This document shows, piece after piece, positions 25,773-35,112 of a stretch of DNA of 64,000 nt; within the stretch, counting starts at the first letter, position 1; each line of letters opens with the position of its first letter. A program made the translations under genes and the position numbers. The stretch comes from Jeotgalibacillus campisalis (GTDB lineage: Bacteria > Bacillota > Bacilli > Bacillales > Jeotgalibacillaceae), in the NCBI RefSeq assembly GCF_000829515.1, contig NZ_JXRR01000014.1:124001-188000 (forward strand), read 5' to 3'. The notes below the pieces were generated by a model, which did not search any database, was not told where the DNA came from, and worked only from the letters and a program-made list of their open reading frames with translations.

Positions 25773-26579
25773 TTAGTTTAATACTCTCTTACGAAGTACC
25801 GCAAATGCGATCACACCGCTAAGAAGAGCAAGTGTCATAGCGTAAGGGAGAACAGAATTAGTTTGTTCAGCTGCTCCGCCAAATCCTGCTTCAGGCATTT
25901 TACTCGGCATTGCTTCAGAAGCAGGAGCTGTCAGTACCAATGCTTCGATACTGTCAAGTGTGTTAACTGCATAAACGCTGTATGCCATTCCTTCTTCAAG
26001 TGCTGTTCCGGAAAGATCAATTACTTGATCTCCTTCTGGTGTACGTACCTCAAGGTCATAAGTATCAGCTGGAAGTTCTGCAAAATCTGTCACTGCAGGG
26101 AAAGAGGCTCCACTGAATACCGCATCTCCTCCTACAAGACCAACATCAACTGTTGGGGCGTCTGGAGAAAAATGTCCAGCCCGGACCTTTACCATTCCTT
26201 CTTCTATCATAAGATCATCTTGTGTGACATTAAGCTCGATTGAATCTAAAAAGTTGATGGCTGAAGCAGTATAATAGCTTCCTGCTTCCACGGTTAATGT
26301 TTCTGAAATGACAGCAGTTTCCTGATCTCCGGCAGGATAAATTTCAACTTCGTGTTCTCCTGCAGGTAAAGCTAAATAATCGGTATAAGCTTTAAAATCT
26401 GCTCCTTCAACAACAGCTTCCCCATTGACATAAACATCAACAGCAGGTGCATCAGGTGAAGCGTGTAAAACTCTTACCCAGCCTTCTCCTTTGTGATCAT
26501 CAGCAAGGGCAGCACCTCCCATAAGCGCAAGCATCATGACAGCCGCTAACAGTGAAGTAAATAACTTTTTCAAATCCAT
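25773..26579 (-). CDS. Secreted, surface-anchored protein with two DUF4397 domains
   Basis: A 268-residue exported protein. It has a signal peptide (MDLKKLFTSLLAAVMMLALM, cleavage near ALA-DD) and two tandem DUF4397 repeats, each starting with VRVLHASPDAPAVDVYVNG or VRAGHFSPDAPTVDVGLVG. A C-terminal sorting signal follows: KMPEAGFGGA, a hydrophobic segment and the positively charged tail LRKRVLN. MPEAG deviates from LPXTG, but proteins of this type often carry MPKTG-like variants before GFGG. No function is known for DUF4397 domains beyond a beta-sandwich at the cell surface. GAGGAGAG before ATG 26579 sets the start; an upstream ATG (26609) overlaps the operator. Confidence 0.85.
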   Translation of the reverse strand: MDLKKLFTSLLAAVMMLALMGGAALADDHKGEGWVRVLHASPDAPAVDVYVNGEAVVEGADFKAYTDYLALPAGEHEVEIYPAGDQETAVISETLTVEAGSYYTASAINFLDSIELNVTQDDLMIEEGMVKVRAGHFSPDAPTVDVGLVGGDAVFSGASFPAVTDFAELPADTYDLEVRTPEGDQVIDLSGTALEEGMAYSVYAVNTLDSIEALVLTAPASEAMPSKMPEAGFGGAAEQTNSVLPYAMTLALLSGVIAFAVLRKRVLN

Positions 26580-26601
26580 CCACTCTCCTCGTTTAATGTA
26601 G

Positions 26602-26653
26602 TTGTACAAGATGTGTACAATCTATTTATAACCCATGTACACACTTGCATCAA
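26602..26653 (-). promoter_or_regulatory. Promoter with TGTACA operator repeats upstream of the DUF4397 gene
   Basis: On the minus strand TTGATG (26648-26653), a 17-base spacer and TATAAA (26625-26630) form a SigA-type promoter. TTGTACA and TGTACAA form an inverted repeat with a 5-base gap (26602-26620) just past the start point, and a third TGTACA (26636-26641) lies in the spacer. Three half-sites around the -10 look like a repressor operator; the regulator is unknown. Confidence 0.6.
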
Positions 26654-26908
26654 CTTATAATATGCTGAAAATTTAGTTTTTTAAATATCCAATAATTTAT
26701 ACCATCTTATAGAAGTCTGCTGAAATTAGTAAGGTATAATAAAGCAGAGGCTGTCTTTGCGGAATATAATTAATTAAAGCGCAGCAGTAATCGCTCCATT
26801 CAGCTAAAAAACATGAAAACTTCTTCAGAGAAAAATACACATTTGCATTCCACTGAACGAACAACTATCATTTAAGAGGTATAGTTTAAAGATCGAGAGG
26901 ACAATAAA

Positions 26909-28477
26909 ATGACTACATTACAAAATGAAGTATTATCAAGGCGAACTTTTGCCATTATATCCCACCCGGATGCCGGGAAAACAACCTTAACTGAGCAGCT
27001 GCTGCTATTTGGAGGCGCCATTCGTGCTGCCGGGACTGTAAAAGGGAAAAAAACAGGAAAGTATGCTACATCCGACTGGATGGAAATTGAAAAGCAGCGG
27101 GGAATATCCGTCACGTCGTCTGTCATGCAATTTGATTACGATAATAAGCGTGTAAATATACTTGATACACCTGGTCACCAGGACTTCAGTGAAGATACCT
27201 ACCGTACATTAATGGCAGTAGACAGTGCAGTTATGATCATTGATGCTGCTAAAGGAATTGAAGCTCAAACGTTAAAGCTGTTTAAAGTGTGTAAAATGAG
27301 AGGAATTCCAATTTTTACATTTGTAAATAAACTTGACCGTCAGGGAAGAGAGCCCCTTGAGATCATGGAGGAGCTTGAAGAGGTTCTTGGTATCGAATCC
27401 TATGCTATGAACTGGCCAATCGGTATGGGGAAGGAATTTCTCGGAATTTATGACAGGCACCACAAAAGAATCGAACAGTTCAGAGTAGAGGATCATGAAA
27501 GATTTCTGCCGTTGAATAAAGAAGGAGAGCTCGAGGGTGATCATGCCATTAAGCGATCCGGATTATACGACCAGGCACTTGAAGATGTAATGCTGCTTGA
27601 GGAAGCAGGAAATGAATTTACAGAAGAACGTTTGGCAAATGGGGATATTACTCCAGTCTTTTTCGGCAGTGCTCTGACAAATTTTGGTGTGCAGACATTT
27701 TTAGAAACGTATCTTGAATTTGCCCCATCACCACAGCCAAGAAAATCTGATATCGGTGCGATTGAACCTGCAGGGGAAGAATTTTCAGGATTTGTCTTTA
27801 AAATTCAAGCGAATATGAACCCTGCTCACAGAGACCGAATCGCCTTTTTACGTATTTGTTCTGGTAAATTCGAAAGAGGGATGTCAGTTCAATTATCAAG
27901 AACAGGAAAAACAATTAAGCTTTCTTCTTCTACATCCTTTCTAGCAGATGATCGAAATACTGTGGATGTAGCAGTTAGCGGTGACATAATTGGAATTTAT
28001 GACACAGGGAATTATCAGATCGGAGACACCATTACTGAAAGCAAGAAAAGCTTTCAGTTTGAGAAACTCCCCCAGTTCACGCCTGAATTATTTATGAGAG
28101 TGACCGCAAAAAATGTAATGAAGCAAAAACATTTCCATAAAGGGATTAATCAGCTCGTTCAAGAAGGTGCGATTCAGCTTTATAAAACGCTGAGAACAGA
28201 AGATATTATTTTAGGAGCAGTTGGTCAGCTTCAATTTGAAGTTTTCGAACACCGAATGAAAAATGAGTATAATGTAGACGTTGTAATGGAAAATATCGGT
28301 TCAAAGATTGCCCGATGGATAGAAAATGAAAATGAAGTAAAAGATTCTATGTCATCAAGCAGAAGCATGCTCGTTAAAGACCGGCATGACCGTTTAGTAT
28401 TTTTATTTGAAAATGACTTTGCTATGCGCTGGTTTTCCGATAAACATCCGGATATAAAGCTTTATAGTCTGCTTTAA
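26909..28477 (+). CDS. prfC: Peptide chain release factor 3
   Basis: A 522-residue translational GTPase with G1 [14 protein letters not shown]2 [12 protein letters not shown]3 [11 protein letters not shown] and G4 NKLDR, then EF-Tu-like domain 2 and the RF3 C-terminal domain ([19 protein letters not shown]). RF3 recycles RF1/RF2 from the ribosome after peptide release. The length agrees with the E. coli protein (529). ATG 26909 follows CGAGAGGA. The roughly 300-base gap upstream carries the divergent DUF4397 promoter and a -10-like TATAAT near 26736, but I see no further gene. Confidence 0.95.
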   Translation: MTTLQNEVLSRRTFAIISHPDAGKTTLTEQLLLFGGAIRAAGTVKGKKTGKYATSDWMEIEKQRGISVTSSVMQFDYDNKRVNILDTPGHQDFSEDTYRTLMAVDSAVMIIDAAKGIEAQTLKLFKVCKMRGIPIFTFVNKLDRQGREPLEIMEELEEVLGIESYAMNWPIGMGKEFLGIYDRHHKRIEQFRVEDHERFLPLNKEGELEGDHAIKRSGLYDQALEDVMLLEEAGNEFTEERLANGDITPVFFGSALTNFGVQTFLETYLEFAPSPQPRKSDIGAIEPAGEEFSGFVFKIQANMNPAHRDRIAFLRICSGKFERGMSVQLSRTGKTIKLSSSTSFLADDRNTVDVAVSGDIIGIYDTGNYQIGDTITESKKSFQFEKLPQFTPELFMRVTAKNVMKQKHFHKGINQLVQEGAIQLYKTLRTEDIILGAVGQLQFEVFEHRMKNEYNVDVVMENIGSKIARWIENENEVKDSMSSSRSMLVKDRHDRLVFLFENDFAMRWFSDKHPDIKLYSLL

Positions 28478-28544
28478 GTTCAGTTTGAGCTGTGTATCTG
28501 CTGACCGAGCATGGGATTGGGTTAAAACCACAACAACAACGAAT

Positions 28545-28586
28545 AAAAGGCCGATTGTCTATAAAACGACAATCGGCTTCTTTTAT
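28545..28586 (+). terminator. Terminator downstream of prfC
   Basis: AAAAGgCCGATTGTC ... GACAATCGGcttCTTTT hairpin. The remaining gap to 28784 shows a second small hairpin (TGGGAG-AAAA-CTCCCA near 28590) and no further gene. Confidence 0.8.
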
Positions 28587-28784
28587 CTAAAACTTGGGAG
28601 AAAACTCCCACTTCAAGGAGCCTAATCGAGTAAATGTGGGCAGTTCTCGTCCTGAACCTGCCTTCATAGAATCTTCTTGCGCTGAATTTTGTAAAATTTT
28701 CAACGAAAAGGTGTTCAAGAAGATTATAAAGGTATAGAATAATAATTAATACTATTTAACTATATATGAAGGTAGGTCGAAAGG

Positions 28785-29813
28785 ATGGATTATCTTTGTA
28801 CTCAATGTGGGATGTCGGTTGACTTTGAAGAAAAAGGAACCTTTTTTATGAAGAACATTTCACTGAATGAGGTTCAGTCTCTATCAAATTCATTTTATCA
28901 ATCGGGTTTTTATATTGCGATGGATTACATAAATTTAAAAGATGTGGAAGAGACTGCAGAAAAACTGTTCAAAATGGGTTTTATGGAAGCGCAGTGCGGT
29001 GTAGCACAAAAATCTGATTTAACAGCATTTATGGACCTTTCATTATTTTTAAAACGAATTAAAAATCGTGAAACCATTGAATTTATTCAAAACGGCAGCT
29101 TAGTCAGTCATCTGCAGCCTATATTAATGGTTAAATCAGGAGAGGTATATGCTTATGAATCTCTGCTGCGGTCTAAAGATCCCTCAGAGAATATTTCTCC
29201 CTATGAACTGTTTAAAGTAGCAAATTCCACAGGTTTTCATTCACTATTGGATCAGCGGGCTAGAGAAGAAGCGATTAAAGCGAAGAAGCAATATATTCAA
29301 AAGGGCATAAAAAGTTTTATTAATTTTCTACCTTCAACTATTTATAATCCGGAATTTTGTTTAAGACATACGTTTAATATTGTGAAAAAATACGATATAG
29401 ATCCGCAAGATCTGGTATTTGAAGTGGTGGAAACGGAAAAAATCAATGATGTAGACCATCTTAAATCAGTGTTTAGCACTTATAAAAGAGAAGGAATTAA
29501 AGTGGCACTCGATGATGTAGGCGCCGGATTTTCAACAATCGAGATGTTAAAGCTTCTAGAACCTGACTACGTAAAAATTGACCGTTCATTTGTTTCTTTT
29601 TGTGATACAAGTGAAGAGAAACAAGCATTCTTAAAAGAGGTTAACGAGACATCTCATAACTTGGGGATAAAGGTGCTCGCAGAAGGAATTGAGCGTCAAG
29701 AAGAATTAGCAGTTTGTCAGCAATTAGGACTTGATCTGTGTCAAGGCTACCTTTTCGGTAAACCATCTGAAACGCCTCAGATCCTTATAAATGAGCGTTC
29801 ATTTGTTTCTTAA
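28785..29813 (+). CDS. EAL-domain cyclic-di-GMP phosphodiesterase-like protein
   Basis: A 342-residue cytosolic protein. The first ~100 residues contain a CTQCGM cysteine pair and no known domain; the EAL domain follows. The name motif reads ESLLR instead of EALLR, but other metal and catalytic residues are there: Asn in INFLPS, Glu in FEVVETEKI, the Asp pair in LDDVGAG, Lys in YVKIDRSF, Glu in EGIE and Gln in CQGYLFG. It is therefore probably able to hydrolyse c-di-GMP. The linked GGDEF partner is absent. The small N-terminal domain with CxxC could be a zinc- or redox-sensing input; that is inference. Confidence 0.85.
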   Translation: MDYLCTQCGMSVDFEEKGTFFMKNISLNEVQSLSNSFYQSGFYIAMDYINLKDVEETAEKLFKMGFMEAQCGVAQKSDLTAFMDLSLFLKRIKNRETIEFIQNGSLVSHLQPILMVKSGEVYAYESLLRSKDPSENISPYELFKVANSTGFHSLLDQRAREEAIKAKKQYIQKGIKSFINFLPSTIYNPEFCLRHTFNIVKKYDIDPQDLVFEVVETEKINDVDHLKSVFSTYKREGIKVALDDVGAGFSTIEMLKLLEPDYVKIDRSFVSFCDTSEEKQAFLKEVNETSHNLGIKVLAEGIERQEELAVCQQLGLDLCQGYLFGKPSETPQILINERSFVS

Positions 29814-29847
29814 ATTACATTATGCCATGTAAATGAACAAACAACGG

Positions 29848-29877
29848 TTGACTGCATTAGTATGTATGCTATTATAA
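29848..29877 (+). promoter_or_regulatory. Promoter of the T-box transcript
   Basis: TTGACT (29848-29853) with a -10-like TTATAA around 29872-29877 places transcription start near 29885, right before the leader. Confidence 0.5.
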
Positions 29878-29884
29878 AATGAGT

Positions 29885-30096
29885 GCTTTAGCACTTAAAA
29901 GCGTTTAAGTGAATTAGTGAAAAGCTTTTTTTTCAGAGAGTTTTCGAGTGTAAATAATGCTTATGGTGAAAGCTTAGGTGCTTCATATTTAAGGCCAATT
30001 ATTGATTTTGGTTTTAAATAAATTGCAGCCGGGGTGATACCACGGAGAACATCTTTCTTCCTTAAACAGGGATAAAGAAGTTCTTCTTTTTATTTT
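29885..30096 (+). ncRNA. T-box-type leader with terminator
   Basis: The leader shows a CAGAGAG element, a GGTGAAAGC distal-loop-like motif (about 29964-29973), and the T-box sequence GGGGTGATACCACGG (30031-30045). It is followed by a terminator, AGAAC-TCTTT ... AAAGA-GTTCT plus T-run (30046-30096). The canonical T-box is GGGTGGNACCGCG, so the bulge reads TGAT instead of TGGN and the flank ACG instead of GCG. I cannot fix the specifier; TTC (Phe, 29982-29984) followed by A is the best candidate. It controls the NhaC-type transporter gene, which suggests amino-acid-dependent expression. Confidence 0.7.
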
Positions 30097-30221
30097 GGTT
30101 ATATTAAAGATCAGTGCCGGATGCTGAACACTGATTTTTAAAAGGAATGATGCTCTCGCTTTGGGCAGCGTATTTGTTAGTAGATTAAGGAATTAGAACG
30201 CTTAATTTAGGGGGTTGGAGT

Positions 30222-31622
30222 ATGAATCAGGAATCAATTATGAAAGCTTCAAAAAGTGAAGCGGCTGCCATTATTCTCACTATTATTACAAGCATAAGTT
30301 TAAGTATGATTTACTTTCAAACTGTGCCGCATATTCCAATCGTCATCAGCATTCTTCTCTTGTTTGGATTTGGAATATGGAAGAATATTTCCTTCAAAGA
30401 ACTGCAGCAAGGAATGACATCCGGTGCTGCATCAGGGTTAAGTGCGGTATTCTTATTCTTCTTTATAGGAATGCTTATCAGTGCATTTATCATCTCGGGA
30501 ACCATCCCTACATTAATGTACAGCGGGCTGATGATGGCGGACTGGCCTTTTTATTTCTCGATTGTTTTTATTGTGACAGCTCTGATTGGTGTTTCAGTCG
30601 GGAGCTCCTTAACAACCACTGCTACATTGGGCGTAGCGTTCATTGGGATGTCTTCTTCATTAGACTATTCTCTGCCTATTACAGCAGGGGCTATCGTTTC
30701 AGGCGCATTTTTTGGAGATAAGATGTCTCCTCTGTCTGACACAACCAATTTGGCTTCAACAGTCGTAGGAGTGGATTTATTTGACCATATAAAAAACATG
30801 GCCTGGACAACAGTCCCGGCATTTATCCTCTCCCTGATTGCTTTCGGATTTCTTTCTCCGGCAACTGAGGAATTAATATCGGGAGAGAAATTGGCACTGC
30901 TTAAAAACGGACTCAGAGATACCGGTCTTATTCACTGGTATTCCCTGCTGCCAATCGCAGGGCTGCTTGTTATGGCGATAAAAAGAGTGCCTGCAATGGT
31001 GTCACTGGCTTTGACCATTCTTTTCAGTATATGTTTGTCTTACATTCACACATACACTTCGTATCAAAACTTGGCAGCTATTTTAATGGAAGGATATATT
31101 GCCAGCACAGGAATAGACGAAATCGACGCGCTGCTCACAAGGGGAGGGCTGCAATCCATGCTCTTTACCGTCTCACTAGTTTTACTCGCACTGGGACTTG
31201 GAGGACTGCTATTTAAACTGGGCATTATAAATACATTACTCTCTTTAATGGAAAATACATTAAAAAAGTCTTCTACTACGCTTCTATCCGCTGCAGGCAC
31301 AGCATTTGGCATAAATGTAGCCGTGGGAGAACAATATTTATCTATCCTTTTAGCAGGAGAATCATTTAAACGACCCATCGATAACTTAGGTCTTGAAAGA
31401 AAGAATTTATCGAGAGTACTGGAAGACGCGGGGACAGTCATTAACCCGCTGGTGCCTTGGGGAGTGTGCGGAGTTTTTATTACAAGCGTTCTTGGTGTTC
31501 CAACCCTTGAGTACTTGCCTTTTGCGTTGTTCTGTCTGCTTTGCCCTATACTAACGATTATTTTTTGTCTGACAGGTTGGACCATTACGTACCGGACAAA
31601 AGAAAAAAGCTCCCTAACATAA
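30222..31622 (+). CDS. NhaC-family antiporter/transporter, T-box controlled
   Basis: A 466-residue membrane protein with about eleven hydrophobic segments and NhaC motifs: GVSVGSSLTTTATLGVAFIG, FFGDKMSPLSDTTNLAS and, near the C-terminus, LSRVLEDAGTVINPLVPWG. NhaC members exchange Na+ for H+ (or malate/lactate); T-box-controlled members in Bacillales have been proposed to carry amino acids. The 5' leader with a T-box makes amino-acid uptake or exchange the more likely role here. GGGGGTTGGAG precedes ATG 30222. The substrate is not deducible from sequence. Confidence 0.85.
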   Translation: MNQESIMKASKSEAAAIILTIITSISLSMIYFQTVPHIPIVISILLLFGFGIWKNISFKELQQGMTSGAASGLSAVFLFFFIGMLISAFIISGTIPTLMYSGLMMADWPFYFSIVFIVTALIGVSVGSSLTTTATLGVAFIGMSSSLDYSLPITAGAIVSGAFFGDKMSPLSDTTNLASTVVGVDLFDHIKNMAWTTVPAFILSLIAFGFLSPATEELISGEKLALLKNGLRDTGLIHWYSLLPIAGLLVMAIKRVPAMVSLALTILFSICLSYIHTYTSYQNLAAILMEGYIASTGIDEIDALLTRGGLQSMLFTVSLVLLALGLGGLLFKLGIINTLLSLMENTLKKSSTTLLSAAGTAFGINVAVGEQYLSILLAGESFKRPIDNLGLERKNLSRVLEDAGTVINPLVPWGVCGVFITSVLGVPTLEYLPFALFCLLCPILTIIFCLTGWTITYRTKEKSSLT

Positions 31623-31650
31623 AGTGGAGTCTACTTAACAGTTTAGTGAA

Positions 31651-31688
31651 ATACCCCAAAGGCAAAGAGTCCTTTGGGGATTTTTTTA
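31651..31688 (+). terminator. Terminator after the NhaC-type gene
   Basis: CCCCAAAGG ... CCTTTGGGG followed by seven T. Between here and the next gene lie a weak GGTTTT/AAAACC hairpin and the RND promoter; no further gene is seen. Confidence 0.9.
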
Positions 31689-31847
31689 TCTTAAAGTGGT
31701 GATTCATCCTCACTTTAAATTTCCCGTTTTTAGGCAGTAAGTGGGGTTCGTTCAATAAGTCCTTAAAGATCGGTTCCATGATCCTGGTTTTGTTATTAAA
31801 AACCGGGTTTGTAATTTTGTTTATATTGTGAACGACCGCTTTAAATA

Positions 31848-31876
31848 TTGAATAACGACACAGTAGTCAGTATAGT
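31848..31876 (+). promoter_or_regulatory. SigA-type promoter of the RND exporter gene
   Basis: TTGAAT (31848-31853), 17-base spacer, TATAGT (31871-31876), about 60 bases before the TTG start. It overlaps an upstream in-frame ATG (31848), excluding that codon as start. Confidence 0.65.
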
Positions 31877-31937
31877 AAATAGACATAGTATGATAGTTGG
31901 ACATATCTTATGCAGTCCAGCGGAGGGAGCGTTTCGG

Positions 31938-34900
31938 TTGAATATCAGTAATTTTTCGGTAAGAAGACCAGTTTTTACTATTGTCACCATGCTGCTAGTA
32001 ATTTTACTTGGGACTATTTCTTTAACAAGAATCCCAATCAAACTTATTCCGGATATAAACCCTCCGGTTGCAGTTGTCGTTACTTCTTATCCGGGTGCAA
32101 GCCCCACAGAAGTTCTTGAAAAAGTAACCAAACCGATTGAATCACAGTTAGCGTTGCTGCCGGGATTAAAAAATGTCCAGTCAACGTCAGAAGAAGGATC
32201 AAACCTGGTTTTTCTTGAATTCACATTTGCCACAGATATAGATGAGGTAGAAGGTGATATTCAGCAGGCAGTTCAGCAGGTGGAAGTGCCTGAAGGGGCG
32301 AATGAACCACGTGTATTGAAATTTGATCCATCTCAATTCCCTGTTATTCAGCTTAGTCTAAGATCTTCAGATGATTCGGCTGACATAAGAGAACTGGCTG
32401 AAGAACTGGAGTTGGAATTAACTCGTACTGACGGTGTCGCGAGCGTGGATGTATCCAACTCATTGTCAGAAGAAGTCCGTATTTTATTGGACCAGGAAAA
32501 GCTTGAAGAGTATGGACTTACGCAATCGGACATTTTAAATGCGATTCAGTCCAATAATATTTCGTTTCCTGGTGATACGGTCCAAACAGAAGGGAAAGAT
32601 CTAACCACCAGAATTTTAAGCACGCTTACTTCAGTAGAAGACATAGAAAATCTTGTAGTTACCGTGAATCCCGCGGACGGAGAAAATATACTAGTCAGTG
32701 ATCTTGCAGAGGTAAACTTAGGCGAGGAAGATTCTGATGTTATTACGCGGGCAAATGATGAACAAGCGGTCCTGATAAGTGTTTTACAAGAGTCAGACGC
32801 AAACACAGCAGATGTATCCACTGCATTCCAGGACGAACTTAACCGCTTACTGGAAGAAGATCGATATGAATCAATTACCGCTGATGTTTTATTTGACCAG
32901 GGGGATTATATTCAGCTGGCAATCGGAAACATAGGGAATTCACTGATTATTGGTGGACTATTTGCCATGATTGTCTTATTCCTGTTTTTAAGAAACGTAA
33001 AAAGTCCGATCATTATAGGAGTAGCGATTCCTTATTCGGTTATCGTTACATTTGTTTTAATGTTTTTCTCTGATTTCTCATTAAACATTTTTACTCTTGG
33101 TGCACTTGCGCTTGGAATTGGTATGCTTGTGGATAATGCCATAGTAGTTCTTGAAAATATTTTCAGGCATTTGTCTATGAAAAAAGATCCTAAGACGGCT
33201 GCAAAAGATGGAGCGAAGGAAGTAGCTGGAGCCATCACGGCCTCAACTCTAACCACCGTTGCGGTGTTTATACCCGTAATCTTCATTGAAGGATTAATTG
33301 GAGACCTGTTTACTGAATTTGCTTTAACGATTTCGTTCAGTTTATTCGCTTCACTAGTAGTTGCTCTTACGGTCGTTCCAATGCTTGCGAGCAGAATGCT
33401 TAAAAAGCCGCCTAAAAACTTTGAAGCGGAACGTAAACAGACTTCATTTATGAGAGGCTTTGAAAAGACAATTAAATGGGCACTTCGTAGACGCTGGGCG
33501 CCAATTCTGCTGACTTTGCTTCTCTTAGTTGGAGGCGGAGTGGGTATCACAACCGTTGGAACACAGTTTTTACCCGCTACTGATGAAGGGTTCTTTAGCA
33601 TCCGTGTGTCACTTGAAAATGGTACAGCACTAGATGAAACAGACCGAGTCGTAGAAGCGATCGAAGATGAACTGAAAAAAGAAGAAGCAGTTGAGGTGTA
33701 CGTTAGTCAGGTAGGTGCATTGCAGCAAGGATCCTTTGATGGAGGTTCGGATGGCAGTATTGCCGATATATCTGTAAAAATGATTCCACTTGATGATCGC
33801 GACGTATCAGTTTTCGAGTTTATCGAGGACATTTCACCAAGAATTGAAGATGCAGCGCTTGAAGTCAATGAAACAGCAGAGGTATCAGCCGATCTGCAAA
33901 CAGCGACAGGTTCTTCACCGCAGACGCTATCCTTCTCAGTAAGAGATACAAGTGAACCACGTTTGGAAGAGGCAGTTGATGAAATTGAAACGGCACTGCT
34001 CCAATCGGAGTCCATCACAGAAGTTGAGACTGATTTGGAAGATACAGTAGAGGAAGTTCAGTTAACGATTGATCGGGAAAGCGCGCAGGAATATGGTTTT
34101 GCCCCTGCTCAAATCGCTCAGTCCGTAAACAATGTAACCAGAGGTGCATTAGCAACACAAATTATCTCTGAAAACTCTCAAGTCTATAGTGTTTTCGTGC
34201 AGTATGAAGAAGAAGTAGCAAATACACTTGAGGGGTTAAGAACACTCTCTTTACGTGCACCAAGCGGACAGTTTGTTGAATTACAGGAGCTTGCTGACAT
34301 TGAAATAGCAGAGGGCCCTGTATCTATTCAGCGTATTGATCAGCAGGCTGCTGTAGGATTTACAGTTACTTATTCATCCGGAACGAACCTGGGGGAAATC
34401 TCAAGCGAAGTAGATGAAATTATAGCTGATATTGAACTTGCAGATGAAACAGACGTTGTGTTCGGTGGAGACAGAGAACTATTAGATGATTCATTAAATG
34501 ATATGCTTTTAGCCATAGTGCTTGCGATCATTTTAGTCTATTTTGTAATGGCTGCACAATTTGAGTCCTTTAAATATCCGTTTGTTATCATGTTTACAGT
34601 TCCCCTAATGGTTATTGGTGTAGCAATCTCACTTATCGTGACTCAAACACCGGTAAGTGTAACGGCAATCATTGGCTTGTTAGTTCTGTCAGGGATTGTG
34701 GTGAACAATGGGATAGTATTAGTGGATTATATTAATCAAAGGAAAGCTGAAGGTATGTCAAGTTACGATTCTATTGTCACGTCTGTTCGGGACCGGGTGC
34801 GGCCAATCTTAATGACTGCACTGACAACGATTCTAGGGCTTCTGCCGCTGGCACTTGGAATTGGAGAAGGAACGGAAATTAACCAGCCGATGGCGATTAC

Positions 34901-35036
34901 TGTGATCGGCGGGCTTATAAGCTCTACCTTCCTTACGCTCTACATTGTTCCAATTGTCTACAGCTTCTTAGATCCTGAAACAAGAAAGATGAATCGTAAA
35001 AAAAGAAGAAAAAATTCGCCAGTGAAAGAGAATTAA
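31938..35036 (+). CDS. RND-family efflux transporter, SwrC type
   Basis: A 1032-residue AcrB/SwrC-like exporter: one N-terminal transmembrane helix, a large extracytoplasmic porter domain (about 40-330), six helices with the proton-relay Asp in GIGMLVDNAIVVLENI, a second porter domain (about 560-840), and a second helix bundle (GLLVLSGIVVNNGIVLVDYIN). Length and architecture agree with B. subtilis SwrC, which exports surfactin and aids swarming. TTG 31938 is chosen because GGAGGG lies ten bases upstream and transcription begins inside the longer frame. No membrane-fusion or outer-membrane partner is next to it, as expected in a Gram-positive. Confidence 0.9.
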   Translation: MNISNFSVRRPVFTIVTMLLVILLGTISLTRIPIKLIPDINPPVAVVVTSYPGASPTEVLEKVTKPIESQLALLPGLKNVQSTSEEGSNLVFLEFTFATDIDEVEGDIQQAVQQVEVPEGANEPRVLKFDPSQFPVIQLSLRSSDDSADIRELAEELELELTRTDGVASVDVSNSLSEEVRILLDQEKLEEYGLTQSDILNAIQSNNISFPGDTVQTEGKDLTTRILSTLTSVEDIENLVVTVNPADGENILVSDLAEVNLGEEDSDVITRANDEQAVLISVLQESDANTADVSTAFQDELNRLLEEDRYESITADVLFDQGDYIQLAIGNIGNSLIIGGLFAMIVLFLFLRNVKSPIIIGVAIPYSVIVTFVLMFFSDFSLNIFTLGALALGIGMLVDNAIVVLENIFRHLSMKKDPKTAAKDGAKEVAGAITASTLTTVAVFIPVIFIEGLIGDLFTEFALTISFSLFASLVVALTVVPMLASRMLKKPPKNFEAERKQTSFMRGFEKTIKWALRRRWAPILLTLLLLVGGGVGITTVGTQFLPATDEGFFSIRVSLENGTALDETDRVVEAIEDELKKEEAVEVYVSQVGALQQGSFDGGSDGSIADISVKMIPLDDRDVSVFEFIEDISPRIEDAALEVNETAEVSADLQTATGSSPQTLSFSVRDTSEPRLEEAVDEIETALLQSESITEVETDLEDTVEEVQLTIDRESAQEYGFAPAQIAQSVNNVTRGALATQIISENSQVYSVFVQYEEEVANTLEGLRTLSLRAPSGQFVELQELADIEIAEGPVSIQRIDQQAAVGFTVTYSSGTNLGEISSEVDEIIADIELADETDVVFGGDRELLDDSLNDMLLAIVLAIILVYFVMAAQFESFKYPFVIMFTVPLMVIGVAISLIVTQTPVSVTAIIGLLVLSGIVVNNGIVLVDYINQRKAEGMSSYDSIVTSVRDRVRPILMTALTTILGLLPLALGIGEGTEINQPMAITVIGGLISSTFLTLYIVPIVYSFLDPETRKMNRKKRRKNSPVKEN

Positions 35037-35040
35037 ATGA

Positions 35041-35070
35041 AAGGGGTTCAACCAAAATGGTTGAACCCCT
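35041..35070 (+). terminator. Terminator of the RND gene
   Basis: AGGGGTTCAACC-AAAAT-GGTTGAACCCCT, a perfect 12-pair stem five bases after the stop. The tail is only weakly T-rich. Confidence 0.75.
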
Positions 35071-35112
35071 CATTTATTATCTTTACTATTAAAAGAAGGG
35101 GGGATTAATGCG

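Noticed and set aside
26602-26620. TnrA/GlnR box
   Set aside because: The inverted repeat has the right total length but the fifth base of each half (C instead of A) breaks the TGTNA-N7-TNACA rule.
31848-31937. RND protein starting at ATG 31848
   Set aside because: A promoter (TTGAAT-17-TATAGT) overlaps this stretch, the 30 extra residues are unlike RND N-termini, and GGAGGG precedes TTG 31938.
33032-33601. A 189-codon minus-strand open frame within the RND gene
   Set aside because: Antisense shadow: Ser/Thr/Pro-rich translation, no start signals.
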